Assembly (NCBI RefSeq): GCF_034932105.1
Contig: NZ_JAYGIG010000003.1
Location: forward strand, 71,676-135,675
DNA length: 64,000 bases
Source: Leptothoe sp034932105
Lineage (GTDB): Bacteria > Cyanobacteriota > Cyanobacteriia > Phormidesmidales > Phormidesmidaceae
Direction of reading: 5' to 3'
Both the position numbers and the translations under genes were made by a program. The notes under the pieces are model-generated. The model was given only the letters and a program-made list of their open reading frames with translations, did no database searches and was not told the origin of the DNA. Below, in pieces: positions 10,101 through 18,775 of this stretch (positions within the stretch are counted from its first letter, which is position 1; every line of letters starts with the position of its first letter).

Positions 10101-11203
10101 GCACTTTTGGCCGTACCGATGCTACCTGGGACAATAAATATGGTGTAAAGACCAACACCATGGTTGCCCGGCCCCCCATTGGCGTCGTTGGTGGTAATGT
10201 ATCCACCTCCTCCCGCCGGGTTCAGCCCATCGGCTACTGAGGCAGGACCGTTCCCGTAGGTAAGCGTAAGGTTAGTGAGGGTGCCACCGCCAGCAGCTGA
10301 ATAATCGGCGGTGATGGTTCCTTCAGAGCTTTGGTTTTGAGCCTCCACCCCTGCCGCGGGAGGATTGGCTGGGTTCGGTAAAGCACCACTGTTAGTGGGA
10401 TTGACAGCTACACCGCCAGTTGGTGTGGCATTTATGGGGGTGAATTCAGTTCTGGTGGCAGGACCCACTAGGTCCGCATCAAGGCTTCTGGGGTTATAGA
10501 TGCCGACAAAATCATTGCCCACAATGTCTACGGTGTAGTTACTGGCCGGTGCCAGCCCTGGGGCAGTGCCTCCATTGGCCTGATCGATGCCTAGAGGTAT
10601 ACCAGCTACTCCAGCTGCAGCTTCGGGTGAAACTTGGAACAGCGGTGAGGGGGCAGTCGCGGGGGTGATGCTCGTAGGGGCAATACTACCGCCCAGTTGA
10701 ATCTGATCCTGCCACGTATTGGCGTTATCTCGGTCAACGTCAATTACGAGTAAGCGGGCTTGCTCAATGGGGGCACCAAAGTCAATATTCAGCGTGACTG
10801 CCTCGCTTAATGAGGCAGGATCGTGCTGAATTTCGAGGATACTACCGCCGCCAAACCCCCCGGTCAAACCCGTGGTGGAAGGGCGTAGGACCGCAAAGTT
10901 TCCGGTATTTCCGGTCCAACTTAAATTGACGGAGACATCGTTACCAAAGGTATCGGTGACAGTAATGTCTTCGTTGAGACTGTTGGGCGTGTAGCCGCTC
11001 AAATTAACTGGAAATATGGATACAGCCTCAGCTGGACGGCCAGTCACTAAGCTCAGAGTGGCAGCAGTTAGGGCGGAGGCCGTGATAACTATCGTTTGCC
11101 GACAATGCTGATTGAACCAGTTTGTAATAGAGAAAGCCGAGTGCCGCTGCGGGGCATGAGGGCCAAATTGTGGTTTAAGGGTCTTCTTGAGCAAGCGCTT
11201 CAT
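7139..11203 (-). CDS. Giant exported DUF11-repeat surface protein (truncated by frameshift)
   Basis: Encodes 1,354 aa before a frameshift stop. The N-terminus has a long basic region then a hydrophobic signal (TIVITASALTAATLSLVTG, cut near AEA), so it is exported. Residues about 60-330 form a unique head (FGNDVSVNLSWTGNTGNF, LEIQHDPASLSEAVTLN). Then comes one DUF11 unit and four tandem repeats of about 220 aa, each opening INVSEQ(V)V, with RVTYRIRVQNTG, NDFTETFDNGTRGGSGPDNG and YEIVVDVDLTDNGETL. Repeats are joined by Pro/Asp/Asn-rich linkers ending NENVPTPV. DUF11 is a beta-sandwich domain found in stalks and fibres of surface proteins. It is the last gene of the operon, 54 bases after the OmpA gene. 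The last ten residues (RTMVKP) are out of frame because of the 20-bp duplication. Confidence 0.85.
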   Translation of the reverse strand: MKRLLKKTLKPQFGPHAPQRHSAFSITNWFNQHCRQTIVITASALTAATLSLVTGRPAEAVSIFPVNLSGYTPNSLNEDITVTDTFGNDVSVNLSWTGNTGNFAVLRPSTTGLTGGFGGGSILEIQHDPASLSEAVTLNIDFGAPIEQARLLVIDVDRDNANTWQDQIQLGGSIAPTSITPATAPSPLFQVSPEAAAGVAGIPLGIDQANGGTAPGLAPASNYTVDIVGNDFVGIYNPRSLDADLVGPATRTEFTPINATPTGGVAVNPTNSGALPNPANPPAAGVEAQNQSSEGTITADYSAAGGGTLTNLTLTYGNGPASVADGLNPAGGGGYITTNDANGGPGNHGVGLYTIFIVPGSIGTAKSASTPVQVSATEFDVVYTVQVENFGASTTLTNVQATDNLTQTFNGTTGFTVVVPPTVISGPGTANPAFNGNGNQNLLDGTGSLAPGQATVIQYTVRLDTAAANINPGETYNNTVVAAGTTPIGLRIIDTSVDDSVPPNANPAPNPDPNGDNDPLEASPTPVILPPPVPVPRINVSEQFIETTVAPVDGTFGPGGANTARVRYRIRVQNTGPERLTNVQLINDFTETFDNGTRGGSGPDNGFEVISVTQTGGVANPANTALYDGGDTVDSGGVNTNNAVLATGGTLEPGAFTEYEILVDVDTSNNGSTLTTGLPGTFFNSTTATGLGSDPTTPSNRPVSDISNDGSALGLAGALDPAGNSPTGGSTVGDPGAVNAPPPPDPAVPANENTPTPVTLQPNATPQINVSEQVVSTVIDPTGIYGPNTGRVTYRIRVQNTGTEDLNTVTLTNDFTETFDNGTRGGSGPDNGFEIVSLTQVGGTVNPVNPAYDGGDTSDQGVGPGNTNNAELIQPGTLAVGGFSEYEIVVDVDLTDNGETLSNPLPGPFNNSTTTNGIGVTSTIPVSDISNDATGLALEDQLNPAGNSPTGGGTSGNPGDPAAPTPVASPDPVNENVPTPVIFPTRPQINVSEQVVSTVIDPTGTYGANNGRVTYRIRVQNTGPEDLTSVNLVNDFTETFDNGTRGGSGPDNGFEIVSLAQVGGVTNAVNPNYDGGDSSEEGAGPNGTNDSRLIPLNSGNLAVGEFSEYEIVVDVDLTDNGETLSNPLPGPFNNSTTTDGIGVTSNIPVSDISNDATGLALEDQLNPAGNSPTGGGTSGNPGDPAAPTPIASPDPVNENVPTPVTFPIQQPQINVSEQVVTTVLEPTGTYGANTGRVTYRIRVQNTGAEDLNNVLLTNDFTDTFDDGTRGGSGPDNGFEIISLTQVAGVGVPNPINPNYDGGDSSDQGAGPPNTNNASLIQPGTLAVGEFSEYEIVVDVDLTDNGETLRTMVKP
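7140..7179. repeat. Exact 20-bp tandem duplication causing a frameshift
   Basis: The 20-mer cagggtttcaccattgtccg occurs twice head to tail (7140-7159, 7160-7179). Twenty is not a multiple of three, so the reading frame of the giant DUF11 gene shifts and ends at a TGA at once. All other copies of this repeat segment in the gene carry the sequence once, which shows that the duplication is secondary. Confidence 0.95.
7180..9610. repeat. Tandem coding repeats of about 670 bp in the giant DUF11 gene
   Basis: Four consecutive DUF11 units repeat at about 670-bp spacing. The block matching 'ttgatctg' next to the INVSEQ codons recurs near 7565, 8235, 8895 and 9580. Segments such as 7795-7885 and 8455-8550 are almost identical at the DNA level, synonymous positions included, which points to recent duplication or gene conversion. 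Confidence 0.85.
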
Positions 11204-11257
11204 CGCTTAATTCCTAGTAGAGGGTGACGGCATTGGACAGAGATTAACGAATGGGGT

Positions 11258-13342
11258 CTACGGCTCAATCTGTAGGTCAGTCTCAAGATTTTCGTAGATA
11301 ATTTCGAGGCCGCGAGTATCGGTGAAGATAAATTCAGTCCGGCGATCGCGGGCATAATCAACGCGTCCAGTTCCGCTCGATCTCCGTTGGGTTTCACCAA
11401 AGGAACGAATCCGCATGCGCTCTGGGGCAACTCCCTGCTGTAGCAGATAATTTCTAGCGGCCAATGCCCGCCGTTCCCCGAGGGCCTGATTGTAAGCGTT
11501 GCTAGCTCGGGGGTCCGTATGTCCCTGGAGTTCAACTGTGATGAAGGGATATTCCTGTAAGACAGCAATAATGTCATCCATAATGGCTATGGATGCAGCA
11601 CTGAGGTCTGACTTGTCGAGGGCAAAGTGAATGTTGCGCGGAATCCGCAAAATCACCTGCTCTGGCGGTAGTTCCGGTTCGGGTTCGGGTGGGTCTTGGG
11701 CAATTTCACAGCTGGGCATTTGGGGAGACCTTGGTCCATCTCCCAGGGTGCCGATGGCGGTAATGGCTGAGGGTTCAGAGGTGCCGTACACATCGTCGGT
11801 GGCGAGGGCGCTGACGATGGTGCCGTCCGGTGCATCTACTCCCACGTTAAAACTGCCGGTGTCGTCAGTGGTGACGGTGGTGACGTACTGGTTGAGGGCT
11901 CCGTAATAGCCTTTGCGGTCCACCACGGTGTAGATGTCGATGGCTGTTCCCGGATCGGCGATGCCGCTCAGGGTGGCTTGGCCACCGCTGATGGGGAAGG
12001 TGTAGTCATCAAATTCGGGGGCGTTGATGGCTCCATTGGCAGTGTCCCGACGACGCATAGAAGAGTTGCGCGGGGGGTTGGGTCCATCGGTGCGTTGAAA
12101 GTCCTGAATGCGGCTTTCGTCGTTATACCCCAGGTCTACGCTAAGGCCGTCTAGGGCGGCAAACTGGTTGTCGCGAATGATATTGCCGGTGTTGTGGGGA
12201 TAGGCTGCGATCGCAACCCCAGGGCCTGGCTGATGCTGAATCACATTGCCCGTGACCTCGTGGCCGCTACCCATCAGATAAACCGCCGCCCGTCTCAACC
12301 GCCGCCCATTAAAGCGAATATCGTTGTTATAGATCCGGGCAGATCCCTCTGGCTTAAACATAAACACGCCACTGCCGTCGGTGGCGCATATCAGGTTGCC
12401 ATGGATTTGGGCACCGTCAATGTTGCCATCCAAACGAATACCATCGGGAATACCAGCCAGGCCATTGGCCCGCATCGTATTTTCGGTGACATCCATGCCC
12501 ATGGCCTGGGCTCCGGTGATGATGCCGCTACCTTCATGGAATTCAATCCGGTTGCGCTGGATTACCGTGTCTAGACCATTAAAAACAAATATGCCCAGGG
12601 CAGACAGCTGCTCCTCCGGCGGCATTTGCCCCGATGGTGATAGGCCCAACCAGTTATCTTCAATCACCACACCCACCGGCGCATCCGAATCCTCATCGGG
12701 CTGTAGCGTTTGCCAACCGGGGGCAGCTGGCAAACCAGCATCCACCGGGGGAGACACATGGGTAATAAAAATATCAGCCGGGGGGGTGGTTTGGGTGGAG
12801 CGATGTCTGGCGGAAAACCCATAAATGCTAAGACCACGCACCGTCACATCATCTGCCGTAATGGTGAGCCCTCGGGGAACTTCGGCCCCAGGGGCGGGCG
12901 TGAGGGTGACCATGGGGGTGGGCACCGGTGTCACCATGGTATCGGTGGTGGAAATGGGACCATAACCCGGCTGGCTAGAACCATCCACCAGGGTGCCCGC
13001 CGCCATGATGGGCGGTAGCAGCTCCGCTAGGGCAATGGTGGTTTCACTGGGCAAGCTGAAATTAATCACTGGGCTCGCCGCCGGTACGACCCGCGCCCGT
13101 TCCGCCCCACTCAGTTCAGTCACCGGCAGGGTGCCGTTAATCACCTCAATGGCTTCCCGCAGGGTGAGGGCATCATCTGGTCGAACCGCTCCATCAGCGG
13201 CCGAATTGACGATGATGGAATAGGGCGTAGGTGCAGTCGTCTCTTGGGCCTGGACGGTGGACGCTGCCAGGGGCAGGGTCACTGCCAGGGCAGCCGTTCC
13301 GACTAGTTTGGTCAGTTTGGACATGTGCATGGTGGATTTCAT
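11258..13342 (-). CDS. Parallel beta-helix protein with C-terminal OmpA peptidoglycan-binding domain
   Basis: Encodes 694 aa. A signal peptide (LVGTAALAVTLPLAASTVQA) is followed by a CSLREA-type region with LTLREAIEVINGTLP, then a right-handed beta-helix with repeated N-rich rungs (VIEDNWLGLSP, VIQRNRIEFHEGSGI, MDVTENTMRANGLAGI, RIYNNDIRFNG, EVTGNVIQH). A short Ig-like segment follows (GGQATLSGIADPGTAIDIYT). The last 120 aa are an OmpA domain: IHFALDKSDLSA, VELQGHTDPRASNAYNQALGERRA and MRIRSFGETQ, with the peptidoglycan-contact Asp and Arg in place. It is expected in the periplasm or outer envelope, tied to the wall. Its ATG overlaps the stop of the barrel gene (TAATG), so translation is coupled. 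Confidence 0.88.
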   Translation of the reverse strand: MKSTMHMSKLTKLVGTAALAVTLPLAASTVQAQETTAPTPYSIIVNSAADGAVRPDDALTLREAIEVINGTLPVTELSGAERARVVPAASPVINFSLPSETTIALAELLPPIMAAGTLVDGSSQPGYGPISTTDTMVTPVPTPMVTLTPAPGAEVPRGLTITADDVTVRGLSIYGFSARHRSTQTTPPADIFITHVSPPVDAGLPAAPGWQTLQPDEDSDAPVGVVIEDNWLGLSPSGQMPPEEQLSALGIFVFNGLDTVIQRNRIEFHEGSGIITGAQAMGMDVTENTMRANGLAGIPDGIRLDGNIDGAQIHGNLICATDGSGVFMFKPEGSARIYNNDIRFNGRRLRRAAVYLMGSGHEVTGNVIQHQPGPGVAIAAYPHNTGNIIRDNQFAALDGLSVDLGYNDESRIQDFQRTDGPNPPRNSSMRRRDTANGAINAPEFDDYTFPISGGQATLSGIADPGTAIDIYTVVDRKGYYGALNQYVTTVTTDDTGSFNVGVDAPDGTIVSALATDDVYGTSEPSAITAIGTLGDGPRSPQMPSCEIAQDPPEPEPELPPEQVILRIPRNIHFALDKSDLSAASIAIMDDIIAVLQEYPFITVELQGHTDPRASNAYNQALGERRALAARNYLLQQGVAPERMRIRSFGETQRRSSGTGRVDYARDRRTEFIFTDTRGLEIIYENLETDLQIEP

Positions 13343-16300
13343 TACTCCTCACCCCCGTCAGTTGCCTGTGGGACTTCTGTCTGTGGGCCGTCTGCTTGCT
13401 CAACTTCTGCCTGTAGGGCTTCTGTTGGCTGGATGTCTGGCTGGATGTCTGGTTGGATATCTGCCGGTGAAATTTCTGGCTGGGATGCCGGAACGCTACT
13501 GACTGGGATGGCGGGCGGTGACGAACTATCCGCCTCCAACAAAGACTCATCCTGCTGTTCAGGGGCGATCTCTTGCAGACCAAACTGATCCCACAGTTCG
13601 TTGACCTTAAAGGTTATCCCAAGGTAGGGACCATCGTCGGACCGGTAGCCACTGCCGCCAAGGGAGCGATCGTTGACGCTACCAAAGCTGTAACCCACAC
13701 CGAGACGTAATTCCGGTGTCATGTAGTAACCGGCTTCTAGGGCAAATCCCACTTCGTCGTAGTTGGTTTGAGGCTGGGTAATGTAGCGGACTTCTCCGGT
13801 AATATCCCAGCGGTAGGCAAAGCGGTGGGTGGCCCTCAACTGACCCAAGTGAATCGCATTGGAGGAGGTTACCCCAAGGGAATCGAGGTCGGCATTGGTG
13901 GACCGTAGGGCATATTTGCCGTAGAATTCCCATCGCCAGCTGGGGGCATAAATGCCCTCTAGGGCCAGGGTATGTTCCTGGATAGAATCTGACCCTGCCC
14001 CCAACAGCAACGCATTGGGGGTGCTGGAGGGATTGATGGCATATTCGTAGCTCAACAACCCGTTGAACTTATCGCTGTGGGGATTCCGGTAGGCCAATCC
14101 CAGGCGAGCACTGGTGGAACTGTTGAGCCGATCCGTAATGGTCTGGTTGGCAAAGTTGGCATGCTCAAACCGGGCCAAGGTGGTCAGGGCCGAGGAAAGC
14201 TTACCGGCCGCTGAGGCGGTGACGACGGTGTTGCTACCATCTTCCGAATCCCGGTGTTCAAACCGTCCACTGGCTTGAAAAGCAGAGTTGTCAGTATATT
14301 CCAACCCCAGAGTATAGGTGGTGCCGCTGACTAAGCCCAGGGAGGCCGCCGACTGTCCCACGGCATAGGGTTGGGCAAACTGGTTCCCCCCGGTGATGGA
14401 GGACAGGCCCGTACCAAAAATTCGCTGGAAGCCTAGATCGGCATGTAACCCTGGGGCCAGGTTAATGCGATGGTTTAGCCCCAGCGCCCCTTGGCTAGTC
14501 ATACCGTTATGAGCCCCCAGGACCGAATAACGACCGGTTAGCTGGGTGTTGTCGGTGAGGTCGTAGTTAATCAGCGCATCAACGGTGGTAAGGGCGTCGG
14601 GGGTAATGTCATCGTCATGGAAGAACCGCTGGGCAAATCTCAGGGTGACCTCCGGCAGCACGTCCCAGTCCACACCCACCACGGTTTGCCCCGGGTAGGC
14701 CTCGTCTTCGTCATTGAGGGCAATGTCCGTTTGCGCCCGCAGGGTAACCCGCTCAGCGAGGGGCCAGGTTAACCCGGCGGAAAGCTGACTCGATTCGACG
14801 TCGTCACCGGTCACTCGATCGTTGCGATCGCGATATACCCAATCTAAATTCCCGGTGAGGGCACCAAACTGCTGCTGCACCCCAGCTCGCACCGTAGTGA
14901 TGGAATTGTTCACCGTTGCTCCGTCCGCCCGCACCAAGCCTGGACTGATCAGCTGATCTAGGGTGGTGGGAATCAGGTCTTCATTCCCCTGGTTACGTTC
15001 GCGATCAAACTGCACCTGCAGCTGTGTATTTTCGCTCACGTTATAGCCCAACTGCCCACCCCAACGGGTTTGCCCGGCTCTAAAGCTGGTGGTGGCCGTG
15101 TTCCGGAAACCGCTATCGGCTTCCCTAAAGTAGGCGGTACCTGCCAAGTCAGGGGTAATGTTGCCCCTAGCCTCCACCCGAATGGCTGTACCTTCTTCAT
15201 CCGTAGTGGGGTTATCCAAGGAAGACCGAGCCAGTTCAGCGACAAGTTCACCACTATCCCCCAGCTGAATCAAGGCATCGACCCCAAGCAAACTAAAGTC
15301 CTGGGCACCCTGGTCCTCAAAGATGGCTGAGGCACCGACCCAGCTAGGGGAGTCAAGACTGGTGTCAAAGTTGTACTGCAGCCGTCCACCAAACAAATTA
15401 CCATCGTCCTCATCGCCATCTATTTGGTAGGTGGCCACAATGCGCCGCACCAAGGCCGGACCAAAGGGATTGGCATCCACCGCAGAAACCGGATTATTAA
15501 ATAAAATGGCTCCGCGATCATAGTCAATGGTGTAGTCCACCCCCCGCACCAATCTCACCCGCTCAATCACGGTTCCCGGTCGGTTGAGTTCCTCCACTTC
15601 AAAGAACAAGTCCTCACTGCCTGCCAACAGCAGGCGACGGGACAGGAAGTAGTAACCGCTGGTGCCATCGGGCACGATGGTGTCCCGCTGGAGTGCCCGT
15701 AAATTATTGGCATAAAGCGCCGTCAGCTGGAGACCATTACCAAAGGTGTAATTACCCTTAAAACCGTGAAGCTGACGATTTAAGGCGGAAAATTCCTGGG
15801 AGAACCGGGAAAATTCGGCTGTATCGTAATCGCCCCACATGAAGAAGTCGGGCTCATAGCCAACAATGCTGGAATCCCGCTCAAACCGAACGTAGAAACT
15901 ATCGATGGACGGCGTTAAAAAGTCAGTGGTGGAACTATCGCCATAGGTGGGATAGTTCTGCTCACAACTTTGAACGTCCCGATAGAGGCGGTTGTCATTA
16001 CAGCGTTCATTCAAGGCGCGATCGCTGTTAAATGCCGCCGTCAGCAACCAGCTACCAATGGTCCCCGTGGCGAAAATACCCGCGTCCAGATCAGCTTCAT
16101 AATCCCCCAGATTGCCTGGGTCGAGGAAGTCCGCATAGCGACCCCAAAAATCAGTCGCCCCCGGACCAAAGCGAAAGTCAACCACCCCCGTCACCAAGGA
16201 CGGACGATAGGCGGTGGTGAAATTAATCTGGGTGTAGCCATCCAGTTCGGCCTCGGGTTGTTGAGCGGTTTCCTCGTCATCTACCAAACCCAATGCTTCA

Positions 16301-17010
16301 CGGGCCTGAACACTGGCCCGAACGGTGACCCGCTGGGCGTCTAGGGATGAGCGCAACTCCACCTCAAACTCACCTTGGCGAGCCAGCACCTGAAAGCCGC
16401 CGCGATCGATGTCATAGTCGGCACCGATGAATGTGCCCGCCGAAGCGGTGAGGGTGACCACCACATCTTCGCGAATCGGTCGACCTGAGCCATCTAGGAT
16501 GGAACCCTTTAGCCCCAGGGTGGACCGGCCATCAGCTGGAGCAAACGAATCACCCGTGGGAACTATCTCCAGGGTCAAATCATCCCCCAGTTCATTGTTA
16601 ATCAGTGCTGGCAGGGTACTGGGCACCTCGCGAATAATCGTGCCATCGATAAACCCTTCGGCTTCCCCTGGATCTTCCTCCACCGGTAACGTGCCCGAAT
16701 CGAGCAGATCGCTAGGTAGGTCATCACTGGCCTGGGCCCATAGCTCCAGACCATTTCCCTCCAGTGTGTTCACATCCAGCGTGTTCACATCCAGCAAAGT
16801 CAAGCTCTGGGCATCCAGCTTTGTCGTATTAAGGGTATGGATATCGGTTTTGACATCGGTTGACAAGAGCAACTCGGTATCGACGCCAACCTCAGCGGTC
16901 GAGCCGAACTGTGTTTGAGCCGCGCGGGCCGGTTGTAGTAGCGCTATCACCCCAGTCAGGGTAGTGAGCAAGGCTAAACAAATTGAATTTGATAACAGAC
17001 GCATCTTCAT
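13342..17010 (-). CDS. Large outer-membrane beta-barrel protein with N-terminal Ig-like domain
   Basis: Encodes 1,222 aa. A signal peptide (LALLTTLTGVIALLQPARA) is followed by a variable stretch with repeated VNTLDVNTLEGN, a Big/invasin-like domain at about 150-255 (LGLKGSILDGSGRPIREDVVVTLTASAGTF), and from about 270 to 1135 a long series of alternating aromatic/polar strands typical of a very large porin-like barrel (VTGVVDFRFGPGATDFWGRY, LTALYANNLRALQ, LRLGVGYSFGSVNDR, YLGITFKVNELWDQF). The region with VERVRLVRGVDYTIDYDRGAILF resembles a plug-like or inter-strand domain. Odd: the barrel is followed by an 85-aa acidic tail with a short PDIQ repeat, so the barrel does not end the protein. It is coupled by TAATG at both ends to its neighbours. 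A secretion pore or anchor for the DUF11 partners is an inference. Confidence 0.8.
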   Translation of the reverse strand: MKMRLLSNSICLALLTTLTGVIALLQPARAAQTQFGSTAEVGVDTELLLSTDVKTDIHTLNTTKLDAQSLTLLDVNTLDVNTLEGNGLELWAQASDDLPSDLLDSGTLPVEEDPGEAEGFIDGTIIREVPSTLPALINNELGDDLTLEIVPTGDSFAPADGRSTLGLKGSILDGSGRPIREDVVVTLTASAGTFIGADYDIDRGGFQVLARQGEFEVELRSSLDAQRVTVRASVQAREALGLVDDEETAQQPEAELDGYTQINFTTAYRPSLVTGVVDFRFGPGATDFWGRYADFLDPGNLGDYEADLDAGIFATGTIGSWLLTAAFNSDRALNERCNDNRLYRDVQSCEQNYPTYGDSSTTDFLTPSIDSFYVRFERDSSIVGYEPDFFMWGDYDTAEFSRFSQEFSALNRQLHGFKGNYTFGNGLQLTALYANNLRALQRDTIVPDGTSGYYFLSRRLLLAGSEDLFFEVEELNRPGTVIERVRLVRGVDYTIDYDRGAILFNNPVSAVDANPFGPALVRRIVATYQIDGDEDDGNLFGGRLQYNFDTSLDSPSWVGASAIFEDQGAQDFSLLGVDALIQLGDSGELVAELARSSLDNPTTDEEGTAIRVEARGNITPDLAGTAYFREADSGFRNTATTSFRAGQTRWGGQLGYNVSENTQLQVQFDRERNQGNEDLIPTTLDQLISPGLVRADGATVNNSITTVRAGVQQQFGALTGNLDWVYRDRNDRVTGDDVESSQLSAGLTWPLAERVTLRAQTDIALNDEDEAYPGQTVVGVDWDVLPEVTLRFAQRFFHDDDITPDALTTVDALINYDLTDNTQLTGRYSVLGAHNGMTSQGALGLNHRINLAPGLHADLGFQRIFGTGLSSITGGNQFAQPYAVGQSAASLGLVSGTTYTLGLEYTDNSAFQASGRFEHRDSEDGSNTVVTASAAGKLSSALTTLARFEHANFANQTITDRLNSSTSARLGLAYRNPHSDKFNGLLSYEYAINPSSTPNALLLGAGSDSIQEHTLALEGIYAPSWRWEFYGKYALRSTNADLDSLGVTSSNAIHLGQLRATHRFAYRWDITGEVRYITQPQTNYDEVGFALEAGYYMTPELRLGVGYSFGSVNDRSLGGSGYRSDDGPYLGITFKVNELWDQFGLQEIAPEQQDESLLEADSSSPPAIPVSSVPASQPEISPADIQPDIQPDIQPTEALQAEVEQADGPQTEVPQATDGGEE

Positions 17011-17984
17011 TAGTTCTGGCCCTCCCCGTAGGTCGGTGTTACTGCAAAGTTCATACGAGCTAGACCGCCAGCTTCTAGGCGCACCAGCCTAGACTGGCTG
17101 TTGTTTTCTAGGCGGTAGAGGTTGGGGGCCAAGGTGTAACCTGGCAAACTGCTCAGGTCAAGGACGCCTACGCGGTTACCCGACACCACGTTAGCCATGG
17201 AGAACAAGCCGTCTGGGTCAGCAATAATGCGGTTGCCGTCGTCCATGTAAACCACAGCATTGGGCACACCGGGCTCACCGGGCTGCTGTTCGCCATCAAA
17301 GTTTTTGTCCACAAAGACGCGACCGATAATGGTGCCGCAGTCAGACAATATGCCGGAACGAATAGTTAAGCGAAACTCAGCTTGGGCAGTGGGGAATCCG
17401 GGGGCAGAGGCACTGGCCACGTTGACTCCAGAACCTCGAATGGCATCCGGTGTCAGGGTGACAGCATAGAGAATCTGAACGCTGCTTTGAGCGGCCAACG
17501 AGTCAAACAGAAAATTGAGCTGTCGTCCAGAGACTGTAAAGGATGTGAGGTTTGGCGGCGTTGGAGCGGTATTGACCGAATTTTCGATGTATTCCAAGCC
17601 TCGCGGCAGGTTATCCACCACGGTTAGGGGAGTGGCCGGGGCTTCACTCAGGTTCTCCACCAACAGCCGATAGACCACCACATCACCGGGTTCAGCGGCG
17701 GACTTGTCGGCTGTTTTGGTCAGTCTCAGGAGCTGATTTCCGACCGGGGGCACCCCAATGGTGGTGGTGTTACCGGGGGCAATCACCCTGGGCCGACTGG
17801 GATTACTAGGATCATCAAAGGCTCCAGAGGCCGTATTAGTAACCTGAACCTGTGCACTCACAGGCATTACAGGGGTATGGGCATAAACCAGCAGCGTGCT
17901 CATCAGCACGCCCACCAAGAAAAAACTTATTGTTTTAAGCAGGTGCCGAACGACACCTCTAGGACGGTTGTTCAAAACTCTCAT
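17010..17984 (-). CDS. Exported DUF11 plus SdrD/B-like domain protein, first gene of surface operon
   Basis: Encodes 324 aa. An N-terminal basic stretch and hydrophobic signal (TISFFLVGVLMSTLLVYA) precede a DUF11 domain at about 85-205 (LLRLTKTADKSAAEPGDVVVYRLLVENLSE, written here as separate blocks LLRLTKTADK and VVVYRLLVENL). Residues about 215-290 form an SdrD B-like/prealbumin-like domain with IIGRVFVDKNFDGEQQPGE and GVPNAVVYMDDGN, a likely Ca-binding DxNxDGxxxxGE loop. The stop codon overlaps the ATG of the barrel gene (TAATG). Small size and first position suggest a partner or cap for the larger proteins; no enzymatic motif is visible. Confidence 0.82.
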   Translation of the reverse strand: MRVLNNRPRGVVRHLLKTISFFLVGVLMSTLLVYAHTPVMPVSAQVQVTNTASGAFDDPSNPSRPRVIAPGNTTTIGVPPVGNQLLRLTKTADKSAAEPGDVVVYRLLVENLSEAPATPLTVVDNLPRGLEYIENSVNTAPTPPNLTSFTVSGRQLNFLFDSLAAQSSVQILYAVTLTPDAIRGSGVNVASASAPGFPTAQAEFRLTIRSGILSDCGTIIGRVFVDKNFDGEQQPGEPGVPNAVVYMDDGNRIIADPDGLFSMANVVSGNRVGVLDLSSLPGYTLAPNLYRLENNSQSRLVRLEAGGLARMNFAVTPTYGEGQN

Positions 17985-18363
17985 GACCCCTCAAAGGCAC
18001 CAACAACAAGGCGAATAGCCATAACCATCAACCTTTTCCACAAGCGACTGGACTCAATATTCCATGGGTGTTTACAGCTACTTCAGTAGTGGTTACAAAC
18101 ATGACGTGACCACCATTCAAGAAAACCAGTAAATACCCATAGGACCCTAACCGGAGGCCCAGGAAAAAATACTGACTACAGCTGCCAAACAACCAATAAA
18201 TCAAAGAAGTTTGCCGTATTTGTACGGTTATTTCTATCTCTGGACAAGGATTATTACACTCTGGTTTGGAGAGTGCAACACCTTACATCACAAGCCAAAG
18301 TCTAAGAGCTTATACTGAGGCTTTCAGCATCAGGAAGATTTGATGAAAAACAGAAAAATTTTT
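17985..18363. other. Intergenic region upstream of the surface operon
   Basis: This AT-rich stretch must carry the promoter of the 12-kb minus-strand operon. I cannot choose a -10/-35 pair with confidence. A short inverted repeat (ccgta-tttg-tacgg near 18215-18229) shares its core with the larger hairpin at 18561-18597. Confidence 0.5.
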
Positions 18364-18639
18364 CTAGATTTTGCTGATTTTGCTGAATAAATCCATAGGG
18401 ATCGCCAGTGTCACGTCCTGACTTAAGGGAATTTTGTCCTTCATTGAAGTTCCGATGGGATAACGTGAAGTTTTATTGAAATACATGTTTCGCAATGTTT
18501 GTCGGTATTCTGTAACAACAAAATGGAATTGTCCTAGTTCTAAATGCAGGTATAAAAAATCAACCGTATTTGTTGGCTTAGTCAACAAATACGGTTGAGG
18601 GTGCAGGGCAAACGCATACAAAAGTACATATCTCAACAA
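18364..18639 (-). pseudogene. Possible remnant of a XisH-like gene
   Basis: A 91-codon minus-strand frame. Its middle and end (LHLELGQFHFVVTEYRQTLRN ... DVTLAIPMDLFSK, cited as LELGQFHF, EYRQTLRN and VTLAIPMDLF) resemble the 'ALGQ...YR..L...LYLAVP...Y' core of XisH (fdxN-element excision controlling factor family), but the N-terminal nuclease-like part is absent and the spacing is wrong. XisH and XisI fragments are frequent in cyanobacterial genomes. A perfect hairpin lies inside the frame. The frame may equally be noise; only a similarity search can decide. Confidence 0.27.
18561..18597. repeat. Perfect 15-bp inverted repeat
   Basis: caaccgtatttgttg (18561-18575) and its exact reverse complement (18583-18597) are separated by seven bases. 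There is no T-run directly after it on either strand, so a simple terminator is unlikely; a mobile-repeat core or a protein-binding palindrome is possible. Confidence 0.85.
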
Positions 18640-18775
18640 GCCTCTATTTTGGCCATTTTATTGAGAATAGTGTCATTAAGAAGAGTCTTATTGAGAAAAA
18701 GCTGATGAACATTAGTGTCGTGAGCGCCTGCTTACGCTACATATAGCGTGTTAAGAAACGTATGCGTTTGCCCTG

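Noticed and set aside
16427..16918. A 163-codon plus-strand frame opposite the barrel gene
   Set aside because: It is Ser/Pro-rich shadow sequence antisense to a clear exported protein with a good signal peptide.
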